IMG/VR virus record: IMGVR_UViG_3300008267_000474
Span: 1-26,499 of that record
Length of the DNA stretch: 26,499 bases
Source: a virus
Direction: 5' to 3' (one strand)
The notes beneath the pieces were generated by a model. The model had not been told where the DNA came from and did not search any database. It was given only the letters and a program-made list of their open reading frames with translations. Each line of letters begins with the position of its first letter. The first letter of the stretch is position 1. This document shows, in pieces, positions 16,502-26,075 of the stretch. The position numbers and the translations under genes are program-made.

Positions 16502-18390
16502 ACTCGGTAAACAGAGATATAACAAAAGAAGTAAGATATGCCGGCAGAGATTTTGATCAGCTCAAAGCAGGATTAATAGACTTTGCAAAAAAGTATTATC
16601 CATCATCTTACAACGACTTTAACGAAGCATCACCTGGAATGATGTTCATCGAGATGGCAGCATATGTTGGTGACGTGCTCAATTATTATATTGACTCACA
16701 ATTAAAAGAGTCAATGATATTACATGCTACAGAGAGAAAGAATATATTAAATATAGCACAAGCATTTGGTTATAAACCAAAAGTATCCGTACCAGCTTTT
16801 GTTGACTTAGACGTCATGCAATTACTTCCACCATCAGGCTCTGGTGCAAACACAGTACCTGACTTTGACTATGCACTAAGGATAGCACCTGGTATGATTG
16901 TAAGAAGCACTTACAACAATACAGATTTTATAATACAGGAGGAAGTTAATTTTAGTACAGATGATTATTTGTCACCAAGAACTATAACCGTTGCCGAAAC
17001 AAGTAATATTGATGGATCGGTTGTTTACTACTTAGCAAAAAAGACTTATAAAGGCATAAGTGCGCTTATGAGAGAAAAGACTATTGAGTTTGGTGAAGCC
17101 ACAAAGTTTGCAAAAGTAGCACTAAATGATGAAAATATAATTGGTATACAAAGCGTTGTCGACTCTGATGGTAATACTTGGTATGAAGTGCCATATTTAG
17201 CACAAGATACCATTTTTCAAAAAGTTGAAAACACACAATATAATGATCCGGATTCATATGTTAATACGCAGGAGGTACCCTACCTACTTAAATTATTAAG
17301 AGTACCACGTAGGTTTGTTGCTAGAGTAACACCCACAGGCATAGAGATGCAGTTCGGTGCAGGTTTAAGTACTTCACCTGGCGAGGAATTATTACCAACA
17401 CCAGAAAATATAGCTTTATCGTTACCAACCGGTATTGAAGATACAGATATCGCATTTGATTCTGTTAGTCCAATGTTTACATCAGCGTATGGACAAGCTC
17501 CATCAAACACAACATTAACTATAAAGTATTTAGTAGGTGGTGGCATATCGTCCAATGTTCCAACAAACACAATTACAACTGTTTATGAAAAAACAATATC
17601 AAATAATATACCATCAACAAACGCAGCTTTAAAAAAAGCAATAACTGACTCACTTGCAGTTAATAACCCAATAGCAGCAACTGGTGGAAGATCAGAAGAG
17701 ACAGTAGAGGAAATTAGACAAAATACACTTGCTCAATTTATGACACAGCAACGAGCTGTAACAAAGGATGATTATATTTTAAGAACATATGCAATGCCAG
17801 CAATGTTTGGTAGTGTATCAAAAGCGTACATAACTCCAGATCAGCAAGAAAACCTAACAACTGCAGATGTAGCAGACAAACTAGCTAACCCATTAGCTAT
17901 GAACCTATATGTGCTTGGATATAATTCAGAAAAGCAACTTACCGTAGTTAATAGAGCTGTTAAAGAAAATCTGAAAACATATTTAGCACAATATAGAATG
18001 CTGACGGATAGTATAAATATAAGGAATGCATTTATAGTTAATATAGGTGTAAATGTCTCAATAATATCTTATCCAGGATATAATGCTAATGAGTTAATAG
18101 GTAATTGTTTATCTGCATTAAAAACGCATTTCGATACAGACAGATGGCAAATAAACGAACCGATTGTTTTTAGTGATGTATTTGGCGCACTTATGAAAGT
18201 TGCTGGTGTGCAAATGGTAACAAAGTTAGAAATAACAAACTTGAATAATGAATTATTAGGATACTCAAACGTTGTATATGATATAAGAAGTGCAACAAAA
18301 AACGGTATTATATATCCAAGCTACGATCCCATGATTTTTGAGGTAAAATACCCAGATAACGATATTAAAGTAAGAATAACACCATACTAA
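16498..18390 (+). CDS. 6: Baseplate wedge subunit gp6 (baseplate J family)
   Basis: This encodes 630 residues, close to T4 gp6 at 660. gp6 dimers form the inner ring that holds the baseplate together and switch shape on contraction. N-terminal landmarks are YAGRDFDQLKAGLIDFAKKY and ASPGMMFIEMAAYVGDVLNY with the following YYIDSQ and ERKNILNIAQAFGYKP. A central LTIKYLVGGGISSNVP is typical of the family. The C-terminal half has the baseplate J signature GGRSEETVEEIRQNTLAQF followed by QQRAVTKDDYILR, then the C-terminal dimerisation region. The start overlaps the gp25 stop as ATGA; the next gene begins 1 nt after the stop. Nothing is truncated. Confidence 0.93.
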   Translation: MNSVNRDITKEVRYAGRDFDQLKAGLIDFAKKYYPSSYNDFNEASPGMMFIEMAAYVGDVLNYYIDSQLKESMILHATERKNILNIAQAFGYKPKVSVPAFVDLDVMQLLPPSGSGANTVPDFDYALRIAPGMIVRSTYNNTDFIIQEEVNFSTDDYLSPRTITVAETSNIDGSVVYYLAKKTYKGISALMREKTIEFGEATKFAKVALNDENIIGIQSVVDSDGNTWYEVPYLAQDTIFQKVENTQYNDPDSYVNTQEVPYLLKLLRVPRRFVARVTPTGIEMQFGAGLSTSPGEELLPTPENIALSLPTGIEDTDIAFDSVSPMFTSAYGQAPSNTTLTIKYLVGGGISSNVPTNTITTVYEKTISNNIPSTNAALKKAITDSLAVNNPIAATGGRSEETVEEIRQNTLAQFMTQQRAVTKDDYILRTYAMPAMFGSVSKAYITPDQQENLTTADVADKLANPLAMNLYVLGYNSEKQLTVVNRAVKENLKTYLAQYRMLTDSINIRNAFIVNIGVNVSIISYPGYNANELIGNCLSALKTHFDTDRWQINEPIVFSDVFGALMKVAGVQMVTKLEITNLNNELLGYSNVVYDIRSATKNGIIYPSYDPMIFEVKYPDNDIKVRITPY

Positions 18391-18391
18391 G

Positions 18392-19468
18392 ATGATACAC
18401 AGTATACACGCATTTACAGATACATCGTTGTATGAATACTATCCTACCAAAAACACAGGACTGGATGAGATATTAGATTTATCTAAGCTAATAGTATCTT
18501 CTAGTTTATATAATAATAGAGCGCTTATAAAGTTTGATTTATCACAAATATCGCAGTCAATAGTTAACGGTACTATAACAAATCCAAAATTTTATTTAAA
18601 TATTTACACTGCGGATATAAAAGAAGTACCATATCAATACAATATTGAGGTTTATCCCGTTTCACAAAGCTGGCAAACAGGTAATGGTAAATATCGCAAT
18701 CAGCCACAAACAGTATATGGAAGTAGTTGGAAGAATAGATCAAACACTGAAGCAGCAGCCGTAGAGTGGACAACAAGCTCATTTAACGCTAATACAACTG
18801 GTGGAGCAACTGGCGGTGGTACATGGTTTACCAATTATAACTGCACACAATCATATAATGTTAGTAATGCGGATATAAGAATTGAAATAACATCGATAGT
18901 CAATGATTGGTTAAATGGAACTTTGCAAAATGAAGGCTTGATGGTAAAAAAATCAGCAGCAGATGAGCAAAGTACAGCAAAGTTTGAAACACTACAATAC
19001 TTTTCTTCAGATAGTCAAACTGTTTATACACCAAAACTAGAAGTCGCATGGGATAATTCTGTTTTTGTTACAGGATCCTTAACTCAGCCAAGCAGTGAAA
19101 AAGAACTTGTTTTGTATACACCTAATTTAAAAAAGGAGTATAGTGAGATGAGTAGAGCTAGAATTAATTTAAGAGTAAGAGAAAAATATCCAACTATAAC
19201 ATTTGCAACACAAAGTAATTATTTAATTGTAAATTATCTACCAACGTCATCTTTATTTTATAGCGTAAAGTATGCAGATACTAATGAAACGGTTATACCT
19301 TTTGATACAACATACACAAAAGTTAGTTGCACGTCTAGTGGCAACTTTTTTGATATGTGGATGGGAGGATTATATGCAGAAAAATATTATAAATTTGTAT
19401 TTAAGGTCGTAAGAGATGGAGTAGAGGACTACTACGATAACAACTATATATTCAAAGTTATAAAATAA
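18392..19468 (+). CDS. Virion protein with DNRLRE/CBM96-like beta domain
   Basis: This encodes 358 residues. Residues about 25-225 match the pattern of DNRLRE/CBM96-type beta-sandwich domains: ALIKFDLSQI at 44-53, a run of strands with YPVSQSWQTG, an RIEITSIVNDWLNG stretch around W173, EGLMVKKS, and a closing strand PKLEVAWD. Such domains bind polysaccharide or add rigidity to extracellular proteins. Residues about 226-358 look like a second beta domain of Ig or fibronectin type (ITFATQSNYLIVNYLP, KYYKFVFKVVRDG). No T4 homologue is obvious; T4 has gp7 and gp8 after gp6. By position it is a baseplate or fibre-attachment protein. It starts 1 nt after gp6 and ends 6 nt before the next gene. Confidence 0.65.
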   Translation: MIHSIHAFTDTSLYEYYPTKNTGLDEILDLSKLIVSSSLYNNRALIKFDLSQISQSIVNGTITNPKFYLNIYTADIKEVPYQYNIEVYPVSQSWQTGNGKYRNQPQTVYGSSWKNRSNTEAAAVEWTTSSFNANTTGGATGGGTWFTNYNCTQSYNVSNADIRIEITSIVNDWLNGTLQNEGLMVKKSAADEQSTAKFETLQYFSSDSQTVYTPKLEVAWDNSVFVTGSLTQPSSEKELVLYTPNLKKEYSEMSRARINLRVREKYPTITFATQSNYLIVNYLPTSSLFYSVKYADTNETVIPFDTTYTKVSCTSSGNFFDMWMGGLYAEKYYKFVFKVVRDGVEDYYDNNYIFKVIK

Positions 19469-19474
19469 TAGTTT

Positions 19475-22400
19475 ATGGCAAGAGCTTTGGTAAATAGGAC
19501 AGCAGCACCGCCGACTCCTAGCTCAGAAAGAGGACCAGATGGTAGACTTGTAGGTGATTTAAATGACAACAAATCAGCGTTGATGTCAGGTAGCGTGCCT
19601 GTTATTGATAGGTCCTTTTATAATGAAAACTTAACAGCCTACTCTCTAATACCAACATTAATTAATTATCCACCATACTTTGAAACATCTGTCTACAATG
19701 CTAGTGAACCAATAGTAAAACCTATACAATTTAATGACGAGAATAGAGACATACTATATGTTGATGATACTGGAACAATAAAAGTAGCAGCTGGTTCAAC
19801 ATTTATACTTAGATGCAAAGCCCAACAGCCACCAATTTATAATGTTGAAAATGGTAAGCTAACATTATTATATGATACTGTTGTTCCTTTCGACGCAGCT
19901 AGAAGTACTATATCGGAAAATATTAATCAAAGACAATTAGTGTCAGGTAGTGCTGATGGTAGAGTTTATCTTGAAGATGATTTAACATATGCATGGTTTC
20001 TTGACAACACACCGTTAGAAGGAGTTGTAACCGATACAGTTAATAGAACAACAGAGGTAAGACTAGTTGAACAGGGAAGAGCGATATTCATAAAAAACAT
20101 AACTCCTTTCTTGGCTGGTACATATTATTGTGAAATATCAAACGACATCGGAACAATAACGACAGAGGAGATAACAATAGAGGTTTATAATCCTGATATT
20201 GAAAATAAATTTTATGTCAATTTAATTGAAAACTCTAGCGGTGAATCTGGAATAGAGGGTTGGAGTTCTCCGGATACAGAATTCATATCAGCAAAACTAA
20301 GCACAGCACCATTTACAGAGTTTACAAAACCTTGGAATATTGATGTGTTTGGGTATTCGTTAGATATGTTTTATCCAAGACCGTATCATCTAAATACCTA
20401 TCATATAAAAAATAACAGATTTGAACAAAATCTTGCAAATAACGGTAGCTACTTTACTAGAGAAGATTTTATTTATATTGCAAAAGATGGTAAAAAAATA
20501 GTTCAAGCCGAATATGATGTTGATCTAACAGATATACAAGAGTATATACAAGGATCTATATTTGGCATTGCTGGTGTAAGAGCTATTTTTGGTTGCTATA
20601 TTGGTAACGCAATATCAAAGTTTATACATACTGTTATAGCTGCATCAAAAAAGAGAAGGAATCAAATATACACAGTAGATACCAGTCAGCCTAGAGCATC
20701 ACTGATTAACTGCTTAATAGCAGGTGCACCGATTATAGATGAAAAAATTAAAGTTATTGTAACTGAATATGATAACGAAACACCACTCAAAACACGCAGA
20801 ATGATAAATCCTGATACAGGTCAGGAGGTAATAGAGTATGGTATAGTGATAGAGGATGCGTGGTCTAATTACATAGATGAGAGATATAAGTCAATATGGT
20901 TTAACGGAGAAACTGTTAATTTGGTTCCAGAACCACTACCAAGTGGGTTTGTATCAAAAGGAAATACACGGGAGGAAATTATAATAGAAGGCATATACCG
21001 CATGTTTCCATCTATAAATCAGATACCAACCCATGGCCAGTATGTAAAGTGGAATAGGGAAATTATATCAAAATTAAACTATAGAACAAATAAAATACGC
21101 GTACAAGTTCAATTCGAGATTACTGGTTGCATTGAAGAAACAGATACGTCTTTATTAGATGCATCAGATAGGCCGTTTGAGCAATGGTCATGGCAAAATA
21201 TTATAAAGCCATTATGGTTACCACAAAATCGTGACGCAGAGCTAAAAGTTGCTGGTGAACCTTTACCATTTTATATTAACAATAGACTAGAATCTGTAAG
21301 CGCTGAAGGTTCTGATGAAGTGTCGGCCTTAGATTATTTGCCTTTACACCCATCACCAAGAGCTCTGGCAACGGGTTTTAATTTAATTTTATTTCCAATT
21401 GAACGAAGAAGACCATTAAAAACCAAATATTACACTAAAACTATACTAGAAAGACAGCAATCAGTATCATATCCGACCTTGCAAAATTCTTTGACAGACA
21501 CAACAAGCGCAGATATGTTAGCATTCATAACAAGTATTCAAGCATATACAGGATCCATTATTGCAATTGAGGCAACAAATACTTATAACGTGCCAAAGAA
21601 AATACTACCAACAAATAACTCATATTATGTTGGTACCGATGCTAATAATCCAACCTATCAAGCTCTTGAAAATTTAAAAGCATACTCAGACGTACCTACA
21701 AAACTATCAATTGCAACTTACAAGTTTCGTAAAAATAACGACATCACATCAGAAGTACCGGTTAGAAATATAACAAGATTGTTTGATCAAGGTCTTGGAG
21801 AAGTGAGGGATTGGGAAGCAGCAGCTGTTGCACCAGAGCTTATAGTAGTTGGAACTATGGGTAGTACATATCAAGGAGTTATGAGTGGTCAACTACCACA
21901 AAATGCAATTGGAGGTGATGAAACACCATTTATATTGTATAACCCAAACGCGGTCTCAACCCGAGAAATATCAATACCACAAATCATAGACCAATTACAA
22001 TCATCACTTGTTAAGTTTGTTGATAATCCAATTATAACAAATATACCTAGTGGATTTGTTTTAGAGCCAATGAATATGTCTATATCTGATTATATTAAAA
22101 ATGTTGGGATAAATTTGCAATTAAAATATGAACCATATGGTGAAAATCCTAAATCAAGTGTAGGACAGATTAATCCAGTAACTAGATTTCAAGCATGGAA
22201 ACAAAAAAAATTAACAAAATTTGTATCACAGACTGGAGCAGAGTTTGATGAAATACCAACAGTTGACGTGAGATATAATTTTTTTACAAACGTTGCAGAC
22301 AATAACATAAACTATTACTCACCAAGGCAGATTATGATGTATAGTGATAGGCTGCTTGCAGAGTCAAATGTAAACACCAATCCATTATATAAGAAAAAAA

Positions 22401-23251
22401 CACAATACAATGTATATAATAACGAATACGCTACTGTTGATAATTTAGCATCGGCACCATATACTGAGTGGAAGGTTGACGCTAGTGAAGCAGTAGAAGA
22501 AGCACTTAGAAATGTTGGTTATGCATTAAAGGGTAGAGAGAGTAATTTATTAACATCCCCACTTACGTCAATTGATGGAACTATACTAACACAGCAGGAT
22601 GGATTCTCGGGAATGGAGTATACCAATTATGTACAAAACGAAGTGGAAGATATAGGACCAGGTCCAAATCATATTAAAAAGTATAAAGGTGTAAGTGATT
22701 TAGATAATATTAAAGTTGAAAGGGTAATTACAGGATACGTCAATTCACTAGGTTTACCCGTTAGTTACCAGATAGGACAGCAGGGTAATGTGTTAGGTAC
22801 ACAAACATATACACCAATTTACGAGACTCGTACTAATGTAGTAAGCTTGAAACAACAAGCATATAATAACGCAGTTGCTAAACTTGAACAAGATTATGGA
22901 TTAACTGGCAAAGGTGGTATTGCACAAGAAGGTTATGCAGTTGGTACAAAAAATTTTAAATTAGATGATGTTCAAGTTACTTATTATAAAAATGGTGAGG
23001 TAATGTCAAACCCACCAGTAGCGGTAGTTGAAGAAAACTCTGGTATCATAGCAAATGCAGAAGATTTCGAAGGTGTTACTGTACAATGTACTTTGACTAT
23101 TACAGCATGTGCTGGTAATTGGAGTAGAGTTGCATTAGAAGGATTGTCAACATTAGGTAATAAACTAACTCCTGCAGCGATAGTTTATCCAAAAGCAAAA
23201 AAAATATATTACTTTATTTATAACTATATAGACAATTACGAGCAAGAATGA
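19475..23251 (+). CDS. Large Ig-like domain baseplate/fibre protein
   Basis: This encodes 1258 residues. After a Pro/Ser-rich N-terminus (MARALVNRTAAPPTPSS), an I-set-like Ig domain lies at about 100-235: C114 in FILRCKA, W174 in YAWFLD, and C219 in AGTYYCEISNDIGT, with a conserved disulphide expected between C114 and C219. Their distance is longer than usual because of an inserted loop. At about 249, NLIENSSGESGIEGW begins a galactose-binding-like domain of the FBA type, which often binds glycans. The long C-terminal region (about 420-1258) is beta-rich and unassigned; residues 1150-1220 may be another Ig-like domain (VTYYKNGEVMSNP, GVTVQCTLTITA). The gene comes where T4 has gp7 (1032 residues), so a wedge role is possible but not shown by sequence. 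Its stop overlaps the next start by 4 nt. Confidence 0.7.
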   Translation: MARALVNRTAAPPTPSSERGPDGRLVGDLNDNKSALMSGSVPVIDRSFYNENLTAYSLIPTLINYPPYFETSVYNASEPIVKPIQFNDENRDILYVDDTGTIKVAAGSTFILRCKAQQPPIYNVENGKLTLLYDTVVPFDAARSTISENINQRQLVSGSADGRVYLEDDLTYAWFLDNTPLEGVVTDTVNRTTEVRLVEQGRAIFIKNITPFLAGTYYCEISNDIGTITTEEITIEVYNPDIENKFYVNLIENSSGESGIEGWSSPDTEFISAKLSTAPFTEFTKPWNIDVFGYSLDMFYPRPYHLNTYHIKNNRFEQNLANNGSYFTREDFIYIAKDGKKIVQAEYDVDLTDIQEYIQGSIFGIAGVRAIFGCYIGNAISKFIHTVIAASKKRRNQIYTVDTSQPRASLINCLIAGAPIIDEKIKVIVTEYDNETPLKTRRMINPDTGQEVIEYGIVIEDAWSNYIDERYKSIWFNGETVNLVPEPLPSGFVSKGNTREEIIIEGIYRMFPSINQIPTHGQYVKWNREIISKLNYRTNKIRVQVQFEITGCIEETDTSLLDASDRPFEQWSWQNIIKPLWLPQNRDAELKVAGEPLPFYINNRLESVSAEGSDEVSALDYLPLHPSPRALATGFNLILFPIERRRPLKTKYYTKTILERQQSVSYPTLQNSLTDTTSADMLAFITSIQAYTGSIIAIEATNTYNVPKKILPTNNSYYVGTDANNPTYQALENLKAYSDVPTKLSIATYKFRKNNDITSEVPVRNITRLFDQGLGEVRDWEAAAVAPELIVVGTMGSTYQGVMSGQLPQNAIGGDETPFILYNPNAVSTREISIPQIIDQLQSSLVKFVDNPIITNIPSGFVLEPMNMSISDYIKNVGINLQLKYEPYGENPKSSVGQINPVTRFQAWKQKKLTKFVSQTGAEFDEIPTVDVRYNFFTNVADNNINYYSPRQIMMYSDRLLAESNVNTNPLYKKKTQYNVYNNEYATVDNLASAPYTEWKVDASEAVEEALRNVGYALKGRESNLLTSPLTSIDGTILTQQDGFSGMEYTNYVQNEVEDIGPGPNHIKKYKGVSDLDNIKVERVITGYVNSLGLPVSYQIGQQGNVLGTQTYTPIYETRTNVVSLKQQAYNNAVAKLEQDYGLTGKGGIAQEGYAVGTKNFKLDDVQVTYYKNGEVMSNPPVAVVEENSGIIANAEDFEGVTVQCTLTITACAGNWSRVALEGLSTLGNKLTPAAIVYPKAKKIYYFIYNYIDNYEQE

Positions 23252-26031
23252 TGCGTGGTAGATTAAATACGGTTGGTTTACAGAAAGATGAATTCAATCC
23301 AAAATATGAATTATATCCTTATGTCACATTACCACCTGCAATACTAACATCTTTACTAAATACGTTTTCACAATATACATACGCAGATCAGATTGTACCT
23401 GGCGAATATGTTACTTATGTATTAAAAACCCAATCCAGTAATACAATTACTATGATTGAAGGAACAACCTTTGAAATTAGTAGCCTAGTAATTGATCCGT
23501 CTAGATTAAATGAAAGCGATACATCAAATGTGTCCTTTATTTGGACTAAAAACAATTCACCATTATACGAATTGAATTCAAAAAATAATTTAAAAGGTGA
23601 AAAAACAATAAGAATAGAAAATTGCTCTAGAGAAGCATCTGGTATATATAGGCTTGAGGTTCGTAATGACTACGGTTCGACTATCTCGGATGAACTAACA
23701 ATAGACGTTGTTAATGTAGATAACCATCCTTTAATGTTTAAAAATTTAATTGAAAATCCAAACGGAGCTAGAGGAACTGAAGGATGGACATTTGACGCGG
23801 ACTTTTTAACACAGAGATTTTATAGACCAATATTTGGTCAATACCACACAAGCATAAATCCACAAGTATATGTTGACCCAGAAAATAAGAAAAGGCCATA
23901 CAAACATGATTTTTATTTTGACATAAGCAACAATGAGATTCAAATGCCTTTTTCATTTGACAAAATAAAATCATTGGATTTAAACTCAGATCCTTATTGG
24001 CTTTGGTTAGTGCGAAATTATTTACCTACACTCGTTAGTTCGGAAGTACCGACAGACATAGGTGGAGTTTACCCAGCGCCTAAGTATTTGGATTTAGCTA
24101 ATAAAAATGGTAATTTTATGCCATTGCACAAGCAGTTAGAAATAAATAAAACTTATTTTACAAGAGACAAAATAAAATTTACAACTTTTGGTGGTAATGC
24201 AAATTGTGTTGCTTATCAAGATATTGATGTATCTTCTGTAGAAAACATCATAGATGGTGAAGCTTATGGCATAGATAAATTGTTAGTACACTTTTTTGCT
24301 TATATTGGAATTGGTATAAGTAGATACAAAACAAGATACACAACAAGGGATGGAGATGTGTTTGAAAACAACACAATACCACTTAACTACACTTCATATG
24401 TCTCATCATCGCTGGTGAATGAGATTTTAGAGCAAAGTGTAAAACCACCACTGTTACCTTATCTTCCCAATGTCGCATCAGCACTTTTTACAGAAATGGA
24501 TGTTGAGCAAATCATATCAACCTATTGCCCTAAAGATCCAACTGGACAATTTCCTATAGTACGATTCTGGCCTTTTTCGGGTGAATGGTCAGATTTACCA
24601 ATCACAGTAGCAAATGATCCGTGGCCAAATATAAAAGCAACAGGACTAGAACCATACGCAAATAAAATAGCAGCAAGTGGCTACTGGATTGGCTTTGTTG
24701 CAAATGAAGATGGAAATGGATACGAAAAAGTACCAGGTACTGATGATTTCAGAGTATGGTTTACAAAAATATCAGATCCTAATTCAATAAGAACACCAGA
24801 CGGTAGAGCAGTTAAATTAATAAGAATACCGGATGAGTGGAGTGCGCAGTATTATAAAGTGTCAGATAACACAGCCGAACTCCTAAATAATGATGTAAGG
24901 CTGCAAAATATTGTTAATATTAAAAAAAATAGCGATTTTGAATTAGAACCAGTTACTGATGATATAACGGAAGTCCGGTTAGATTTTTTAGATAGTGATA
25001 ACTACACAATAGAATCAACAACTATAACTGGCCCAACGGCAAAAGATATATGGGCAGTAAAAGAAAAGTTTTATATGCCATTTTACATAGCAAATATGTA
25101 TGGGTGGATAACTGATTTAACATCACAGCAAGTAAAAATATATAATAAACCATACACAACTGTTAGTGCTGTAAGAGCAGTAAGCAAAACTAACACAACT
25201 ATGGATTTGCACAGCGGGTGGGTACGACGTTATTTGTATGCATTGCTAGAAGATATAGATATAAAACAAAAAGAATGGTGGCCAGATATCGGTTATGATA
25301 GAGGTGGTGCTGCATTGTTTGGTATATCCGCAGATATACAAATACCAGTAAAAACGCGAACAATTAGAGTTAATGTAATTTTTAAACATTTATCATCAAC
25401 ATTGTATGATACAAATCCAAAACTAAAAGGATGGAACCAAGAAGATATATACTATGATTATCTATCTTCAACAAATATTGATAGAAGGGTGTATGCATAT
25501 GGTAATCCTAGATGTTGTATAACAAATATGCATTTATCACTTCACCCAAACAATGTTATCGTATCAGATAAACACCCAACCTACAAAATACCAGCAGGTA
25601 ACAAGTGGTATAAACATAAACGACTAATTGAGTCAAGTGATCTAGAGGTATTTAATAGTATTGGACCTCAAGGTAGCTATCCAAGCTTGATTGGAGCAAT
25701 AGACAGCCTACAATACAGATATAATATAGAAGCTGATAATGCTGAAGAAGCGTTTAGGTTGCGTCCTGATGAGGATGTTATAGTAGATGTTGAAAGGGAG
25801 ATACGTACACAAGATTCAATTAACAACTCACTTAACCCAACACCTACTGGTATAGATTTGAGAGTATCAATACCAGATTCACCTAGAACACCAAACGTTA
25901 TACTAGTAGATGGTGATAGTTATATTCAGGGAGAACAAGAGCTTGATTATGCTAATAATGCACGTAATGCACCAGTTTATGGTGACGAAAAGCCATCACA
26001 ATATGATGATAGGGATATATCGGACAATTAA
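23248..26031 (+). CDS. Large Ig-like domain baseplate/fibre protein, paralogue lacking the Ig cysteines
   Basis: This encodes 927 residues. The start at 23248 (ATGATG) overlaps the previous stop; the second ATG at 23251 is equally possible. The Ig-like domain covers about 65-155, with W99 kept (FIWTKNN) and ASGIYRLEVRNDYGS in place of the usual AGTYYC; the cysteine sites are Ser/Leu, so no disulphide is expected. NLIENPNGARGTEGW follows at about 166 and opens the galactose-binding-like domain, with YFTRDKIKF and GISRYKTRY further on. Several Trp-rich, Pro-rich beta segments follow (VRFWPFSGEWSDLP, DIKQKEWWPDIGYDRGGAAL). The C-terminus is acidic. The role is probably baseplate periphery or fibre attachment, inferred from context. 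A 44 nt gap follows. Confidence 0.68.
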   Translation: MMRGRLNTVGLQKDEFNPKYELYPYVTLPPAILTSLLNTFSQYTYADQIVPGEYVTYVLKTQSSNTITMIEGTTFEISSLVIDPSRLNESDTSNVSFIWTKNNSPLYELNSKNNLKGEKTIRIENCSREASGIYRLEVRNDYGSTISDELTIDVVNVDNHPLMFKNLIENPNGARGTEGWTFDADFLTQRFYRPIFGQYHTSINPQVYVDPENKKRPYKHDFYFDISNNEIQMPFSFDKIKSLDLNSDPYWLWLVRNYLPTLVSSEVPTDIGGVYPAPKYLDLANKNGNFMPLHKQLEINKTYFTRDKIKFTTFGGNANCVAYQDIDVSSVENIIDGEAYGIDKLLVHFFAYIGIGISRYKTRYTTRDGDVFENNTIPLNYTSYVSSSLVNEILEQSVKPPLLPYLPNVASALFTEMDVEQIISTYCPKDPTGQFPIVRFWPFSGEWSDLPITVANDPWPNIKATGLEPYANKIAASGYWIGFVANEDGNGYEKVPGTDDFRVWFTKISDPNSIRTPDGRAVKLIRIPDEWSAQYYKVSDNTAELLNNDVRLQNIVNIKKNSDFELEPVTDDITEVRLDFLDSDNYTIESTTITGPTAKDIWAVKEKFYMPFYIANMYGWITDLTSQQVKIYNKPYTTVSAVRAVSKTNTTMDLHSGWVRRYLYALLEDIDIKQKEWWPDIGYDRGGAALFGISADIQIPVKTRTIRVNVIFKHLSSTLYDTNPKLKGWNQEDIYYDYLSSTNIDRRVYAYGNPRCCITNMHLSLHPNNVIVSDKHPTYKIPAGNKWYKHKRLIESSDLEVFNSIGPQGSYPSLIGAIDSLQYRYNIEADNAEEAFRLRPDEDVIVDVEREIRTQDSINNSLNPTPTGIDLRVSIPDSPRTPNVILVDGDSYIQGEQELDYANNARNAPVYGDEKPSQYDDRDISDN

Positions 26032-26054
26032 TTATTAAGTATTAATATTACTAT

Positions 26055-26069
26055 CTATTTATTTAAAAG
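26055..26069 (+). promoter_or_regulatory. TATTTAT motif in intergenic gap, candidate late promoter element
   Basis: CTATTTATTTAAAAG lies in the 44 nt gap, the longest in the window. CTATTTAT ends 13 nt before the ATG at 26076, and AAAAGAG before the ATG may act as ribosome binding site. No stable hairpin with a T-run is seen in this gap, so a terminator is not called. Confidence 0.38.
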
Positions 26070-26075
26070 AGCGTA

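Larger units (their letters stand above)
19475..26031 (+). repeat. Tandem pair of diverged paralogous Ig-domain baseplate genes
   Basis: The genes at 19475-23251 and 23248-26031 share an Ig-like domain, then NLIEN-x-x-G-x-x-G-x-EGW, then YFTR(E/D)-x-I, then an I-x-G-x-x-(F/Y)GI-x-x-(V/L) stretch ending in YIG-x-x-IS. Order and spacing agree, so they arose by duplication. The remaining sequence is strongly diverged. Confidence 0.7.

Noticed and set aside
26032-26075. Possible rho-independent terminator in the longest gap
   Set aside because: The AT-rich stretch has only weak, short inverted repeats (such as TTAATATTAA-like pairs) and no GC stem followed by a T-run.
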